From NCBI RefSeq assembly GCF_020035535.1, contig NZ_CP083349.1, forward strand, positions 3,304,501 through 3,368,500: a stretch of DNA of 64,000 nucleotides, read 5' to 3'. The notes beneath the pieces were generated by a model. It was not told where the DNA came from. It saw only the letters and a list, made by a program, of their open reading frames with translations, and did not search any database. The position numbers were made by a program, and so were the translations under genes. Each line of letters starts with the position of its first letter. Positions within the stretch are counted from its first letter, which is position 1. Of this stretch, positions 1-7,834 are shown one piece after another. Origin of the DNA: Ensifer adhaerens. GTDB taxonomy: Bacteria > Pseudomonadota > Alphaproteobacteria > Rhizobiales > Rhizobiaceae.

Positions 1-1118
1 TTCAGTGGCTCGAAGCCGTTGAAGGCGACGGCCGAGTAGGTCGTCGTATAGGCGCCGGTGCCTTCGATCAGAACCTCGTCGCCGATCGAGAGCGTGATCG
101 GCAGCGGATACATGTTCTTCTCATAGAGCACGTCGGCCGAATCGCAGGTCGGGCCGGCGAGCACGCAAGGCTCCATTTCGTCGGCATCGCGCGCCGTGCG
201 GATCGGGTAGCGGATCGCCTCGTCCATGGTTTCGGCGAGACCGCCGAACTTGCCGATGTCGAGGAACACCCAGCGATGGGCGTCGTTGTCCGACTTCTTC
301 GACACGAGCACGACTTCTGCCTTGATCACGCCGGCATTGCCGACCATGCCGCGGCCCGGCTCGATGATCGTTTCCGGAATGTGGTTGCCGAAGTGCTTCT
401 TCAGCGCGCCGAAGATCGCCTGGCCGTAGGATTCCGCCGTCGGGACGTCCTTCAGGTACTTCGTCGGGAAGCCACCGCCCATGTTGACCATCTTGAGCTC
501 GATGCCCTGCTTGGCCAGCTGCACGAAGACGCGCTTGGCATCGGCAAGGGCAGCGTCCCAGGCGTCGAGCTTCGTCATCTGCGAGCCGACATGGAACGAG
601 ACGCCGTAGGAGACGAGACCGTGCTGATGCGCATAGACGAGCACGTCGACGGCCATCTGCGGAACGCAGCCGAACTTGCGCGACAGCGGCCATTCGGCAC
701 CTTCGCCATCAGTCAGGACGCGGCAGAACACGCGGGCGCCGGGAGCGGCACGGGCGATCTTCTCGACTTCCTCGTGGCTGTCGACGGCAAACAGGTTGAT
801 CCCAAGCGCATGAGCGCGGGCAATGTCGCGCTCCTTCTTGATGGTGTTGCCATAGGAAATGCGGCTGGCGGTCGCACCAGCATCCAGCGCCATTTCGATT
901 TCAGCGACGGACGCGCAATCGAAGGAGGAGCCCATGCCGGCGAGCAGGCGCAGGATTTCCGGCGCCGGGTTTGCCTTGACGGCATAGTAGATCGAGCTGT
1001 CGGGCAGCGCGTGGCGGAAGGCCTTGAAATTGTTGCGCACGACGTCGAGGTCGACAACGAGGCATGGGCCGTCGGGTCGTCGGGTATTGATGAAGTCGAT
1101 GATGCGAGCCGTGGACAT
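1..1118 (-). CDS. odc: Ornithine/lysine decarboxylase, PLP-dependent, alanine-racemase fold (3' end cut by window)
   Basis: The enzyme decarboxylates ornithine (probably also lysine) to putrescine/cadaverine in the cytoplasm and so feeds polyamine synthesis. The translation starts MSTARIIDF and shows the PLP-lysine motif YYAVKANP (Lys48), the glycine-rich phosphate-binding stretch MVNMGGGFPT, EPGRGMVGNAG and the C-terminal catalytic-Cys motif GPTCDSADVLYE. About 372 codons are present and the reading frame is open at base 1; family members have about 377 residues, so only a few C-terminal codons are missing. An in-frame ATG at 1124 would add two residues. The AGGGGA Shine-Dalgarno sits about 9 bases from the 1118 ATG but only about 3 from the upstream one, so 1118 is preferred. 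A hairpin lies just before the ribosome site and a long structured leader further upstream. I am sure of the family, less sure of ornithine versus lysine preference. Confidence 0.95.
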   Translation of the reverse strand, partial: MSTARIIDFINTRRPDGPCLVVDLDVVRNNFKAFRHALPDSSIYYAVKANPAPEILRLLAGMGSSFDCASVAEIEMALDAGATASRISYGNTIKKERDIARAHALGINLFAVDSHEEVEKIARAAPGARVFCRVLTDGEGAEWPLSRKFGCVPQMAVDVLVYAHQHGLVSYGVSFHVGSQMTKLDAWDAALADAKRVFVQLAKQGIELKMVNMGGGFPTKYLKDVPTAESYGQAIFGALKKHFGNHIPETIIEPGRGMVGNAGVIKAEVVLVSKKSDNDAHRWVFLDIGKFGGLAETMDEAIRYPIRTARDADEMEPCVLAGPTCDSADVLYEKNMYPLPITLSIGDEVLIEGTGAYTTTYSAVAFNGFEPL

Positions 1119-1142
1119 GGCCATATTCCCCTGATCCAAGAT

Positions 1143-1158
1143 GCCCCGCTTTCGCGGA
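1143..1158 (-). promoter_or_regulatory. Hairpin immediately upstream of the odc ribosome-binding site
   Basis: Read on the minus strand, CTCCGC-GAAA-GCGGGG forms a six-pair stem (one G-U) with a GNRA-type tetraloop about 15 bases before the AGGGGA Shine-Dalgarno of the decarboxylase. It could be the last helix of the structured leader and may influence ribosome access. The role is inferred from position only. Confidence 0.4.
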
Positions 1159-1239
1159 GGACAAAGGGCATACGCGCACATGCGATGGAACCAGCCGGTG
1201 GAGACCCCGGAACCAAGCATGCGCTCGATGCGCGAACGG

Positions 1240-1540
1240 TGAATCAAAGCCCGCCTAGGCTTCAATTCGGCTTTGTCTGCCATGGATTGGAGGGGGTAAC
1301 CCAACCGCACTTCCGGCAATGAAGGTGTGCCTCTTCAGTAACCCCGGCTGTTGGAAAGCCGGCAGACACCAGAAAGGCCCGCACCGTCGTTGCTTCAAGA
1401 TGTCCTCGCATTTCCCGGTTGGCCGGAATAGCGACTGGAGGGGTTAGTTCCAGGTACCTTACCGATACCCTCACCTAATCGAGGGTCGGCGGACACCCAC
1501 AGGCACGTGCGACTTTGGGCAAGGGCGTAGGTAAGAAAAA
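1240..1540 (-). ncRNA. speF leader: Structured leader of the decarboxylase gene, probable alphaproteobacterial speF motif RNA
   Basis: This stretch lies upstream of the decarboxylase on the same strand. It contains a series of small perfect stems: ACCCTC/GAGGGT (1467-1472 with 1481-1486), CTGGA/TCCAG (1435-1439 with 1449-1453) and CCGGCT/AGCCGG (1344-1349 with 1357-1362), plus AAAGCC...GGCTTT near 1250-1280. A conserved structured RNA called speF is known upstream of ornithine decarboxylase genes in alphaproteobacteria; position, strand and length fit. The rhizobial sRNA family alpha-r45 may describe the same kind of transcript, but that is from memory. The ligand, if any, is not known to me. 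Boundaries are approximate and no covariance search was run. Confidence 0.65.
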
Positions 1541-1818
1541 AGCCTGTCGTAATCAAGAGTTTTTTCGCACGAGCAGTTGAATTTTTTTACAAGCGGGCAA
1601 AACTGGCGGTGTTCACAAACATTGAACGATCACAGCCGGATCGATCACCGCCGTAAATAGTTGAAAAAGCGTGATTATCTTGAGAATGCGTCGCCGCCCC
1701 TCGAAGCCGGCGCGAGAGGCGCAAGCAACGGACAATCCGCCGTCGGTATCATGGACGCAAAAGAGGCGTTCGCCGGCGAATCGCTGAACGCAATTGAGAG
1801 CACGAAAGAAAGATCGCC

Positions 1819-2712
1819 ATGGACACACTCACCCGCATCCGCGCCTTTATCGATGTCGTGGACGCCGAGGGGTTCTCGGCCGCCGCCAGGCGCGTCGGCA
1901 AGTCGAAGGCACTGCTTTCCAAATATGTGCGCGAGCTCGAAGACGAGCTCGGTGCGCTGCTTCTCAACCGCACCACGCGGCAATTCTCGCTGACGGAAGC
2001 CGGTCACACCTATTATCGCACCGCGTCCGAAATCCTGAAGGAGATCGACAACCTCGCCGATCTCGTACGCGCGAACAACTCTGACCTGAAGGGACGGCTG
2101 CGCATCACCGCGCCGCGCACCTTCGTCGACGCCGAGATCGGTCAGTCGCTTGTGGATTTCGGCAAGCAGCACCCGGAACTCTCGCTCGAGATCGTCTCCG
2201 ACGACCGCTTCGTCGATCTTGTCGAAGAAGGCTTCGACGTCGCCATCCGGATCACCCGGCTGGAAGATTCGACGCTGATCGCCCGCAAACTCGATGACTT
2301 CCAGGTGCTGATCTGCGCCGCGCCGGAGTTCCTCGAAAGATCCGGGCCGATCGAACACCCGACCGACCTGTCCAAGATCCCCTGCATTCTCGACACCAAC
2401 GGCCGCTCCTATTCCAACTGGCGTTTCGTCGAGCCCGACGGCTCGGCCTTCACCGTGCCTGTCAGCGGCCCGATCGAGGTCAACAGCCCTCTTGCCGCTC
2501 TCAGGGCCGCCGTCTCCGGCATCGGCGTCTCGATCATTCCGGACTTCATCGCCCGCCCGAAGATCGCGACGGGCGAACTCGTCACGCTTTTCGACGACTT
2601 CCTGCCGCGCGACCGCGGCATCTACGCGATCTATCCGCATCGCCGCTACCTGCCGGCCAAGGTCAGGACCCTCGTCGACTTCCTGCACGCCTGGTTCCGC
2701 AAGCCGCGCTGA
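1819..2712 (+). CDS. LysR-family transcriptional regulator
   Basis: A 297-residue LysR-type regulator. The winged helix-turn-helix occupies about residues 1-60 (FSAAARRVGKSKALLSKYVRELEDELG, then LLNRTTRQFSLTEAG). It is followed by a linker helix and a type-2 periplasmic-binding-like effector domain from about residue 90 (LRITAPRTFVDAEIGQSLVDF). The pattern after the linker resembles the CrgA/AaeR subgroup. The ATG at 1819 is preceded by an AAAGAAAGATCGCC spacer with a weak purine-rich ribosome site. It is divergent from the decarboxylase and may act on that promoter or on its own, but the effector and targets cannot be read from the sequence. Confidence 0.9.
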   Translation: MDTLTRIRAFIDVVDAEGFSAAARRVGKSKALLSKYVRELEDELGALLLNRTTRQFSLTEAGHTYYRTASEILKEIDNLADLVRANNSDLKGRLRITAPRTFVDAEIGQSLVDFGKQHPELSLEIVSDDRFVDLVEEGFDVAIRITRLEDSTLIARKLDDFQVLICAAPEFLERSGPIEHPTDLSKIPCILDTNGRSYSNWRFVEPDGSAFTVPVSGPIEVNSPLAALRAAVSGIGVSIIPDFIARPKIATGELVTLFDDFLPRDRGIYAIYPHRRYLPAKVRTLVDFLHAWFRKPR

Positions 2713-2773
2713 CAGCCAAAGACCAGCCGTAGCGACCAATGGACGTGATCGGCCAAGTCCCAATTCCGTCCCA

Positions 2774-2794
2774 TTTCCGGTACATTCCCGGAAA
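2774..2794. promoter_or_regulatory. Perfect inverted repeat upstream of the DUF1007-NicO operon
   Basis: TTTCCGG-N7-CCGGAAA is a perfect 7+7 inverted repeat with a 7-base spacer, 45 bases before the DUF1007 start codon and 62 bases after the LysR stop. Position and symmetry suggest an operator for the metal-export pair, or a small hairpin in its leader. The regulator is unknown, and it does not look like the G-tract RcnR site of enterobacteria. Confidence 0.45.
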
Positions 2795-2838
2795 CGAATC
2801 GCGGGGAGATCGTCCCCGTCCGAAAGGATTGCCGCCTC

Positions 2839-3483
2839 ATGAGAATCAAGCGCCTCGTCATGGCCGGCCTTGCCACCCTGCTTGTGCCGTCGCTGGCCCT
2901 TGCCCATCCGCACATCTTTGCGGAAGCGCGCCTCGAGGTGGTTTCAGACGACAAGGCCGAAGTCAGCGAACTCCGGAACGTCTGGCGCTTCGACGAGCTG
3001 TTTTCATCCAGCGTCGTGCTCGATTTCGACAAGAACTCGAATGCGACGCTTGATCCGGATGAACTGGCGGAAGTCGGCCAGACCGTGCTGGAGTCGCTCG
3101 CGGAGTACAATTATTACACGACGATCTTCAACAACGGCAAAACCATCAAGGTGAACAAGCCGGAGAGCATCACCGTCGACTACAAGGACGGTCAGCTCCT
3201 GATGATGTTCGCCGTCAAGCCGGCCGAGCCGATGCCGCTCAAGGGCAAGCTCTCCTTCGGAGTCTACGATCCGACCATGTATACGGCGATGGATTTCCCG
3301 ACCGACAACGACCTGACCGTCGTCGGCGATAAGATCAGCGCCTGCGAACACAAGGTCGTCCGCCCTGATGCCGACGAGGTTCTCGCCGAGAACAAGGACA
3401 CGCTGACCGATGCCTTCTGGAGCGACCCGACCGGCACGGACATGTCGAAGCTCTTTGCAACCAGGATAGAGATCACATGCTGA
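2839..3483 (+). CDS. DUF1007 family periplasmic protein, NicO transporter partner
   Basis: A 214-residue protein with a cleavable signal peptide (MRIKRLVMAGLATLLVPSLALA, cut before HPH). The family signature HPHIFAEARLEV sits at the mature N-terminus, followed by an EF-hand-like DFDKNSNATLDPDEL segment (about residues 55-70) and WRFDELFSS. DUF1007 proteins are found beside nickel/cobalt exporters of the NicO/RcnA type. Here the stop overlaps the start of the transporter gene by 7 bases, so translational coupling is likely. The mature N-terminal His-Pro-His and the acidic loop could bind metal in the periplasm; that is inference. Downstream Cys residues may form a disulfide (SACEH and the terminal ITC). 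Confidence 0.88.
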   Translation: MRIKRLVMAGLATLLVPSLALAHPHIFAEARLEVVSDDKAEVSELRNVWRFDELFSSSVVLDFDKNSNATLDPDELAEVGQTVLESLAEYNYYTTIFNNGKTIKVNKPESITVDYKDGQLLMMFAVKPAEPMPLKGKLSFGVYDPTMYTAMDFPTDNDLTVVGDKISACEHKVVRPDADEVLAENKDTLTDAFWSDPTGTDMSKLFATRIEITC

Positions 3484-4517
3484 ACACCCGCAGGATCGGA
3501 CGTCTGGTCACGGCAGCGCTCATCGTTACGGCGCTCTCCGCAACGCTCGCCGCCGCCCAATCGCCGCTCGGCATCGGCACGGCCGAGCCTTCGTTCAAGA
3601 CGACCGGTTTCCTCGGCGGTTTCTTTGCCTGGGTGAACATGGAGCAACAGGGCTTCTACCGGCTGATGACCAACGCGCTGAAGGGCATGCGGGAAAACCC
3701 CTGGCAGCTCTGGTCGCTGGTCGGGCTCTCCTTCACCTATGGCGTGCTTCACGCCGCAGGCCCTGGCCATGGCAAGGCCGTCATCTCCTCCTACATGATC
3801 GCCAACGAGACGGAACTGAAGCGCGGCGTCATGCTGTCGTTCCTCTCGTCGATCCTGCAGGGCATCGTCGCGATCCTTCTGATCGGCGCCGTCTACCTGC
3901 TGCTGCGCGGCACGTCGATCAACATGACCACGGCAACGCGCTGGCTGGAAATCGCCAGCTACGCGCTGATCGCTGCTTTCGGCGGATGGCTGTTGCTGCG
4001 CAAGCTGCGCTCCATGATGCGGCCGGTCGCCGTGGCCTCGGGCGCCGGTGGCGGCCATATCCATCTGGCGCACGATCACGATCACCATCATCACCACGAC
4101 CACGGTGGACACCATGGGCACAGCCATGGCCCGGGCGAAGTCTGCGCCAGCTGCGGGCATGCGCACGCCCCCGATCCATCGATGCTTCGGGGTGATCGTT
4201 TCGCGCTCCGGGAAGCCTGGTCGGCCGTTATCGCCGTCGGCCTGCGCCCCTGCTCCGGCGCGCTCATCGTGCTTTCCTTCGCGCTCCTGAACGGGCTCTA
4301 TCTTGGCGGCGTACTCTCGGTCTTTGCGATGTCGATCGGTACCGCGATCACGGTCTCGATCCTCGCGACCATGGCCGTAACCGCCAAGGGCTTTGCGCTG
4401 CGCTATGCGTCAAGCGGCTCTGCCGCCGCCCGTATCTCGAACGGCATCGAGATCGCCGGTGCGGCCCTGGTTCTGTTGCTTGGATTGGTGCTGCTCGGCG
4501 CGGCGCTGCAGAGCTGA
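3477..4517 (+). CDS. NicO/RcnA-type nickel-cobalt exporter with His-rich loop
   Basis: A 346-residue inner-membrane protein with about six predicted membrane spans and an N-terminal signal-like span. The transporter motifs HAAGPGHGKAVISSY (about residues 85-100) and GLRPCSGALIVL (about 257-268) are diagnostic for the NicO family, which exports Ni2+/Co2+ in RcnA. Between them is a cytoplasmic-type His/Asp-rich segment (about residues 195-218, HDHDHHHHHDHGGHHGHSHG) and a CASCGHAH motif that may bind metal. It is co-transcribed with the DUF1007 gene, with overlapping ends. Export rather than uptake is inferred from resemblance to RcnA and from the DUF1007 partner. Confidence 0.9.
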   Translation: MLNTRRIGRLVTAALIVTALSATLAAAQSPLGIGTAEPSFKTTGFLGGFFAWVNMEQQGFYRLMTNALKGMRENPWQLWSLVGLSFTYGVLHAAGPGHGKAVISSYMIANETELKRGVMLSFLSSILQGIVAILLIGAVYLLLRGTSINMTTATRWLEIASYALIAAFGGWLLLRKLRSMMRPVAVASGAGGGHIHLAHDHDHHHHHDHGGHHGHSHGPGEVCASCGHAHAPDPSMLRGDRFALREAWSAVIAVGLRPCSGALIVLSFALLNGLYLGGVLSVFAMSIGTAITVSILATMAVTAKGFALRYASSGSAAARISNGIEIAGAALVLLLGLVLLGAALQS

Positions 4518-4546
4518 GGCTTGCCTGCCCTGAGAGGTAGCGACCG

Positions 4547-4753
4547 CTAAAGCCCGCGCTTGCGCTGGTAGCGAGCCCTGAGCCAGAAGAGCAGGAAGAA
4601 GCCGAGGACGAAGATCACGCCAAAGGCGGCGGCAAGCCAGGGCGAGATGTCGCCAAGCTTCAGCATGATCGACGGCAGCACGAAGAAGCCGAGACCGGCG
4701 ACGACGAGAATGATCGCAGCGGCGATCGCCGGTGACTTTTCCTTGTTCTGCAT
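4547..4753 (-). CDS. Small two-span membrane protein, unknown function
   Basis: A 68-residue protein with two hydrophobic segments (about residues 8-29 and 37-57) and a basic C-terminal tail (RARYQRKRGL). The start has a good AGGGAA ribosome site. It lies 41 bases after the acetyltransferase stop on the same strand and could be its operon partner. No family is recognised; the composition makes a real small inner-membrane protein likely. Confidence 0.65.
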   Translation of the reverse strand: MQNKEKSPAIAAAIILVVAGLGFFVLPSIMLKLGDISPWLAAAFGVIFVLGFFLLFWLRARYQRKRGL

Positions 4754-4794
4754 GATTTCCCTGCTGTTTACTGGTGCGACGGAGCGTGCGGCGC

Positions 4795-5490
4795 CTATCT
4801 CGACGCCTGACGCTCCAAGTCCGCACGTATATCTTCAAGCCGCCGTTTCTGGCGACCATCCGCGTCGAAATTATCAGCTGCGAGCCAGGTTTCGAATGCG
4901 GCATTGAGCAGCGGCCATTCGCTGTCGATCATCGAGAACCACGCCGTGTCGCGGTTTTCGCCCTTGGAGATCATGTGCTGGCGGAAGATGCCCTCGAAGG
5001 TGAAGCCGAGGCGCGCCGCCGTGTTGCGGCTGGCCATGTTCTCGCTGTGGCATTTCCACTCGTAGCGGCGATAGCCGAGATCCTCGAAGACGTGTTTCGC
5101 CATCAGATAATGGACTTCGGTCGACAGCGGCGAACGCGCCATGGCGGCACCATGGGCGACGGCACCGACCTCGACGACACCGTTGGCAGGATCGGCGCGC
5201 ATATAGTTGGCCATGCCGACGACGATGCCGGTCGTCTGATCGCGGAACACTTCAGTGACCCAGCCGGATTTCTCCTGTGCGGAGGTCAGCCAAACATCGA
5301 AATCCTCAATACCTTTGAAATCGGGCTGCGTGAAATACTTCAGCAGCGGATTGATCGCCATGCCGCCGAAGCCGTCCCACAGGTCCTGCAGGTGCCGATC
5401 GCGTTCATAGGCCTCCAGCTTGACGAAACGTCCTTCGAGCGCGACGCCCTTCGGTGCCGGGCATCCTTTCCAGTTCTTCAGATCACGCAT
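4795..5490 (-). CDS. GNAT family N-acetyltransferase (RimJ/RimL-like)
   Basis: A 231-residue acetyltransferase of the RimJ/RimL-like GNAT type. It begins MRDLKNWKGCPAPKGVALEGRFVKLEAY and carries the acetyl-CoA fold pattern GIVVGMANYMRADPANGVVEVGAV, then YRRYEWKCHSENMASRNTAARLGFTFEGIFRQH, where the SxNxASxNxAxRLGF stretch is typical. The frame is open to a TTG at 5505, but GGAGGAG sits about 7 bases before the ATG at 5490, which decides the start. The substrate (ribosomal protein N-terminus, small amine or antibiotic) cannot be deduced. Confidence 0.88.
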   Translation of the reverse strand: MRDLKNWKGCPAPKGVALEGRFVKLEAYERDRHLQDLWDGFGGMAINPLLKYFTQPDFKGIEDFDVWLTSAQEKSGWVTEVFRDQTTGIVVGMANYMRADPANGVVEVGAVAHGAAMARSPLSTEVHYLMAKHVFEDLGYRRYEWKCHSENMASRNTAARLGFTFEGIFRQHMISKGENRDTAWFSMIDSEWPLLNAAFETWLAADNFDADGRQKRRLEDIRADLERQASR

Positions 5491-5611
5491 CGGCCGCTCC
5501 TCCAATCCTCGCTACATCGGCATAGGCCAGAGAAACGGCCGACACAAATTCAAACTGGTTATGAACTCAGTTCAAATCGGTGATGACCCCTATCTGGGGT
5601 CGCACGGTTTG

Positions 5612-6325
5612 TCAGGCCGTGGCCGGCACCTTCGCAGCCGAGACCGTCGCCTCGATATGATCGACCAGTGCATCCGGAAGGCCGAGGCGGCCGGCGAGCA
5701 GGTCGAGATAGCCGCGCTCGGCGCGTGTTTCCGGCTCGATCGTCAGGCGAGAGGCGGTGTAGACCTCGACGCGCTCTTCCTCCGTCTTTGCCGCGCCGAC
5801 AATCGCGTCGATATCGACAGGGTTGGCAAGCTCGCTCTCCAGGAAGGCGGCGGCATCGGCCGAAAGGCCGGAAACCGACAGCTTGTCCATGATGTGCTGA
5901 CGCTCGGTCTCATCGATATGGCCGTCGGCGCGCGAAGCGGCGATCATCGCCCGCACCAGCGTCAGTGCGAAATCGTGGCTGACTGCCTCGGGAGCCGAGG
6001 CGAAGCCGGAATCGGCCGGCGGCGGCAGGAGTTCCGGTTCGCCCTTGGCGACCGTTGCGCCGCCCGGCGTGTTGCCGGCCTGATAGTTCTTGTAGGCCTG
6101 GTAACCGAGGCCCGCGATCGCAGCGAGACCGCCGAGCACAGCTGCATTGCCGGCAAGCTGGCGACCCGACTTGGTGCCGAGCAGGACGGCAGCGATGGCG
6201 CCGGTCGCCAGCGGGTTGTCCTTGGCAAGTTGCGTCGCCTGGGTCGCGCGGTCGCGCACCGTGCCGCCGGCACCGGGCACCTGCGATCCCAGAAACTGAT
6301 CCAGCAATTTCTTCGCGTCGAACAT
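5612..6325 (-). CDS. DUF533 / TerB-like protein
   Basis: A 237-residue protein. The N-terminal part is Ala/Gly-rich with a hydrophobic stretch (NPLATGAIAAVLLG... AAVLGGLAAIAGLGYQAYKNY, about residues 38-80), and the C-terminal half (about 110-235) is a TerB-like acidic helical domain (LVRAMIAASRADGHIDETERQHIMDKL). This is the layout of DUF533 proteins, usually labelled 'tellurite resistance TerB-like' although a resistance role is not established. The ATG at 6325 has a clear AAGGAG ribosome site. Monocistronic. Confidence 0.85.
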   Translation of the reverse strand: MFDAKKLLDQFLGSQVPGAGGTVRDRATQATQLAKDNPLATGAIAAVLLGTKSGRQLAGNAAVLGGLAAIAGLGYQAYKNYQAGNTPGGATVAKGEPELLPPPADSGFASAPEAVSHDFALTLVRAMIAASRADGHIDETERQHIMDKLSVSGLSADAAAFLESELANPVDIDAIVGAAKTEEERVEVYTASRLTIEPETRAERGYLDLLAGRLGLPDALVDHIEATVSAAKVPATA

Positions 6326-6463
6326 CGGGTTTCGCTCCTTGTCGGTACCGGGCGGATGAAGACGAACAAAACGGCGCGCCGCCCGCGACCGCGCCGTCGA
6401 ATGGAGTGAGACATAGGAACGTTGCAGCGGAAATACAAACTCGCGCGGGAGACGAACGGCCAA

Positions 6464-6493
6464 CAAAAAAGGCCGGGCTTTGGCCCGGCCTTT
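6464..6493 (-). terminator. Intrinsic terminator of eda
   Basis: On the minus strand AAAGGCCGGGC-CAAA-GCCCGGCC is followed by a run of T (TTTTTTG), 27 bases after the eda stop codon. The strong GC stem and T tract are those of a Rho-independent terminator. Confidence 0.85.
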
Positions 6494-6519
6494 AAATGAA
6501 TGCGGCCGTTTCTTGCTGC

Positions 6520-7158
6520 TCAGCCCTTGAGCGCGAAGGCTTCGGCCGCAAGCTTTGTGATGCCGGCCCAGTCTCCCTTGGCGACCAGTTCCTTCGGCGC
6601 GACCCAGGAGCCGCCGACGCAAACGACGTTCGGCAGCGTCAGATAGTCGCGCGCGTTGGACAGTGAGATCCCGCCGGTCGGGCAAAAGAGCGTGCCGGCA
6701 AGCGGCGAGGACAACGATTTGAGATAGGCTGCACCGCCGGCCTGTTCCGCCGGAAAGAACTTCATGACCTCGTAGCCTTCTTCACGCAGACCCATGACTT
6801 CGCTGGCCGTTGCAGCGCCCGGCAGCAGCGGCACTTCGTGGTCGTTGGCGACGTCGATCAGTTCCTGCGTCGTGCCGGGGCTGACGATGAACTTCGAGCC
6901 GGCCTCGATCGCCGCTTCGAATTGCGCGGCGTTGAGGATCGTGCCGGCACCGGCAACGGCACCTTCGACTTCGTTGGCAACTGCCCTGATCGCTTCGAGT
7001 GCTGCCGGCGTGCGCAGCGTGATCTCGATCGCCCTCAACCCACCGGCAACCAGAGCGCGCGCCAGCGGCACGGCGGTCGCGACGTCGTCGATCACGAGGA
7101 CCGGAACGACCGGCTGCAATTTGAGGGTGGAAAGAAGCCTGTCGGTTTTCGCGCTCAT
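6520..7158 (-). CDS. eda: 2-dehydro-3-deoxy-6-phosphogluconate (KDPG) aldolase
   Basis: A 212-residue aldolase of the Entner-Doudoroff pathway. It cleaves KDPG to pyruvate and glyceraldehyde-3-phosphate, and the family also handles 4-hydroxy-2-oxoglutarate. The Schiff-base lysine is in [11 protein letters not shown] (Lys133) and the catalytic glutamate in RAIEITLRT (Glu45); SPGTTQEL and [10 protein letters not shown] complete the phosphate-binding site. The chosen ATG at 7158 has AGGA about 8 bases upstream and gives the standard length; the frame extends further upstream without support. It stands alone with its own terminator. Confidence 0.94.
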   Translation of the reverse strand: MSAKTDRLLSTLKLQPVVPVLVIDDVATAVPLARALVAGGLRAIEITLRTPAALEAIRAVANEVEGAVAGAGTILNAAQFEAAIEAGSKFIVSPGTTQELIDVANDHEVPLLPGAATASEVMGLREEGYEVMKFFPAEQAGGAAYLKSLSSPLAGTLFCPTGGISLSNARDYLTLPNVVCVGGSWVAPKELVAKGDWAGITKLAAEAFALKG

Positions 7159-7360
7159 GCCGATCGTCCTTTTTAAAACGATTGAATATGCCCTCCGCAT
7201 ACTCCGCCGGTCACCGGTTGTCGAGACCCAAGGGCGCAAGAGTGCGGCATTCTCATGTAAGTCGAAGATAAAACATTACCTACAACAAAGAGATGACTTG
7301 AGCCTTCACACGAAAGAGTTAGTTTGATGATCGCGAGCCTATCGAAATGGCGGATCATCC

Positions 7361-7834
7361 ATGGCGAAGGAAATAGAACGCAAGTTTCTGGTCGCTTCCG
7401 ACGGGTGGCGAGAGCATGCGGACAAGGGCATAGACCTCCGGCAAGCCTATGTCGTGACCATGGACGACCGCTCGCTGCGGGTGCGTGTCCATGGCAACAA
7501 GTGGGCGCGTCTTACCATCAAGATCGGCAAGTCGGCGCTCGTCAGAAACGAATATGAATACGACGTACCGCTGGATGATGCCCGCGAGATGCTGACACAG
7601 GCGGTCGGCATCGTCATCGAAAAACGGCGCTACCGCGTGCCGCACAAGGGCTTCGTCTGGGAAGTGGACGTCTACGAGGGCGCGCTCAAGGGCCTGGTTG
7701 TCGCCGAAGTGGAGATGAAGCGCGAGACGGATATGCCGGCACTGCCCAACTGGATCGGCCGCGAAGTCACCGGCGACCGCCGCTACTCCAATCAGTCGCT
7801 TGCCACAGAGGGGCTGATGGAACCCCAATCATGA
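7361..7834 (+). CDS. CYTH domain protein (triphosphate tunnel metalloenzyme family)
   Basis: A 157-residue single-domain CYTH protein. The signature EIERKFLV is at residues 4-11, followed by alternating charged strands (SLRVRVHGNKWARLTIKIG, RNEYEYDVPL, VIEKRRYRVPHKGFVWEVDVYEG, VAEVEMKRE) that line the triphosphate tunnel. Enzymes of this family hydrolyse inorganic triphosphate or nucleoside triphosphates with a divalent metal. The stop overlaps the start of the next gene (ATGA), which encodes a CHAD protein; CYTH and CHAD are often fused or adjacent, linking the pair to polyphosphate. A palindromic GATGATC...GATCATC lies just before the ATG. Confidence 0.9.
   Translation: MAKEIERKFLVASDGWREHADKGIDLRQAYVVTMDDRSLRVRVHGNKWARLTIKIGKSALVRNEYEYDVPLDDAREMLTQAVGIVIEKRRYRVPHKGFVWEVDVYEGALKGLVVAEVEMKRETDMPALPNWIGREVTGDRRYSNQSLATEGLMEPQS

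Larger units (their letters stand above)
1119..1818. other. 700-bp divergent intergenic region between odc and the LysR gene
   Basis: There is no convincing protein gene here. The odc-proximal part (about 1140-1540) is the structured leader. Around 1540-1600 the sequence becomes A/T-rich with T runs on both strands, fitting promoters for the divergent transcripts. On the minus strand TTGATT and TACCTA are spaced by 17 bases and form a weak promoter candidate at about 1526-1554. The remaining 200 bases up to the LysR start carry only overlapping open frames without a good ribosome site. Confidence 0.6.

Noticed and set aside
1661..1993. Open frame of 110 codons upstream of and into the LysR gene
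   Set aside because: It overlaps the LysR start in another frame, lacks a ribosome site and has a composition unlike protein-coding DNA here.
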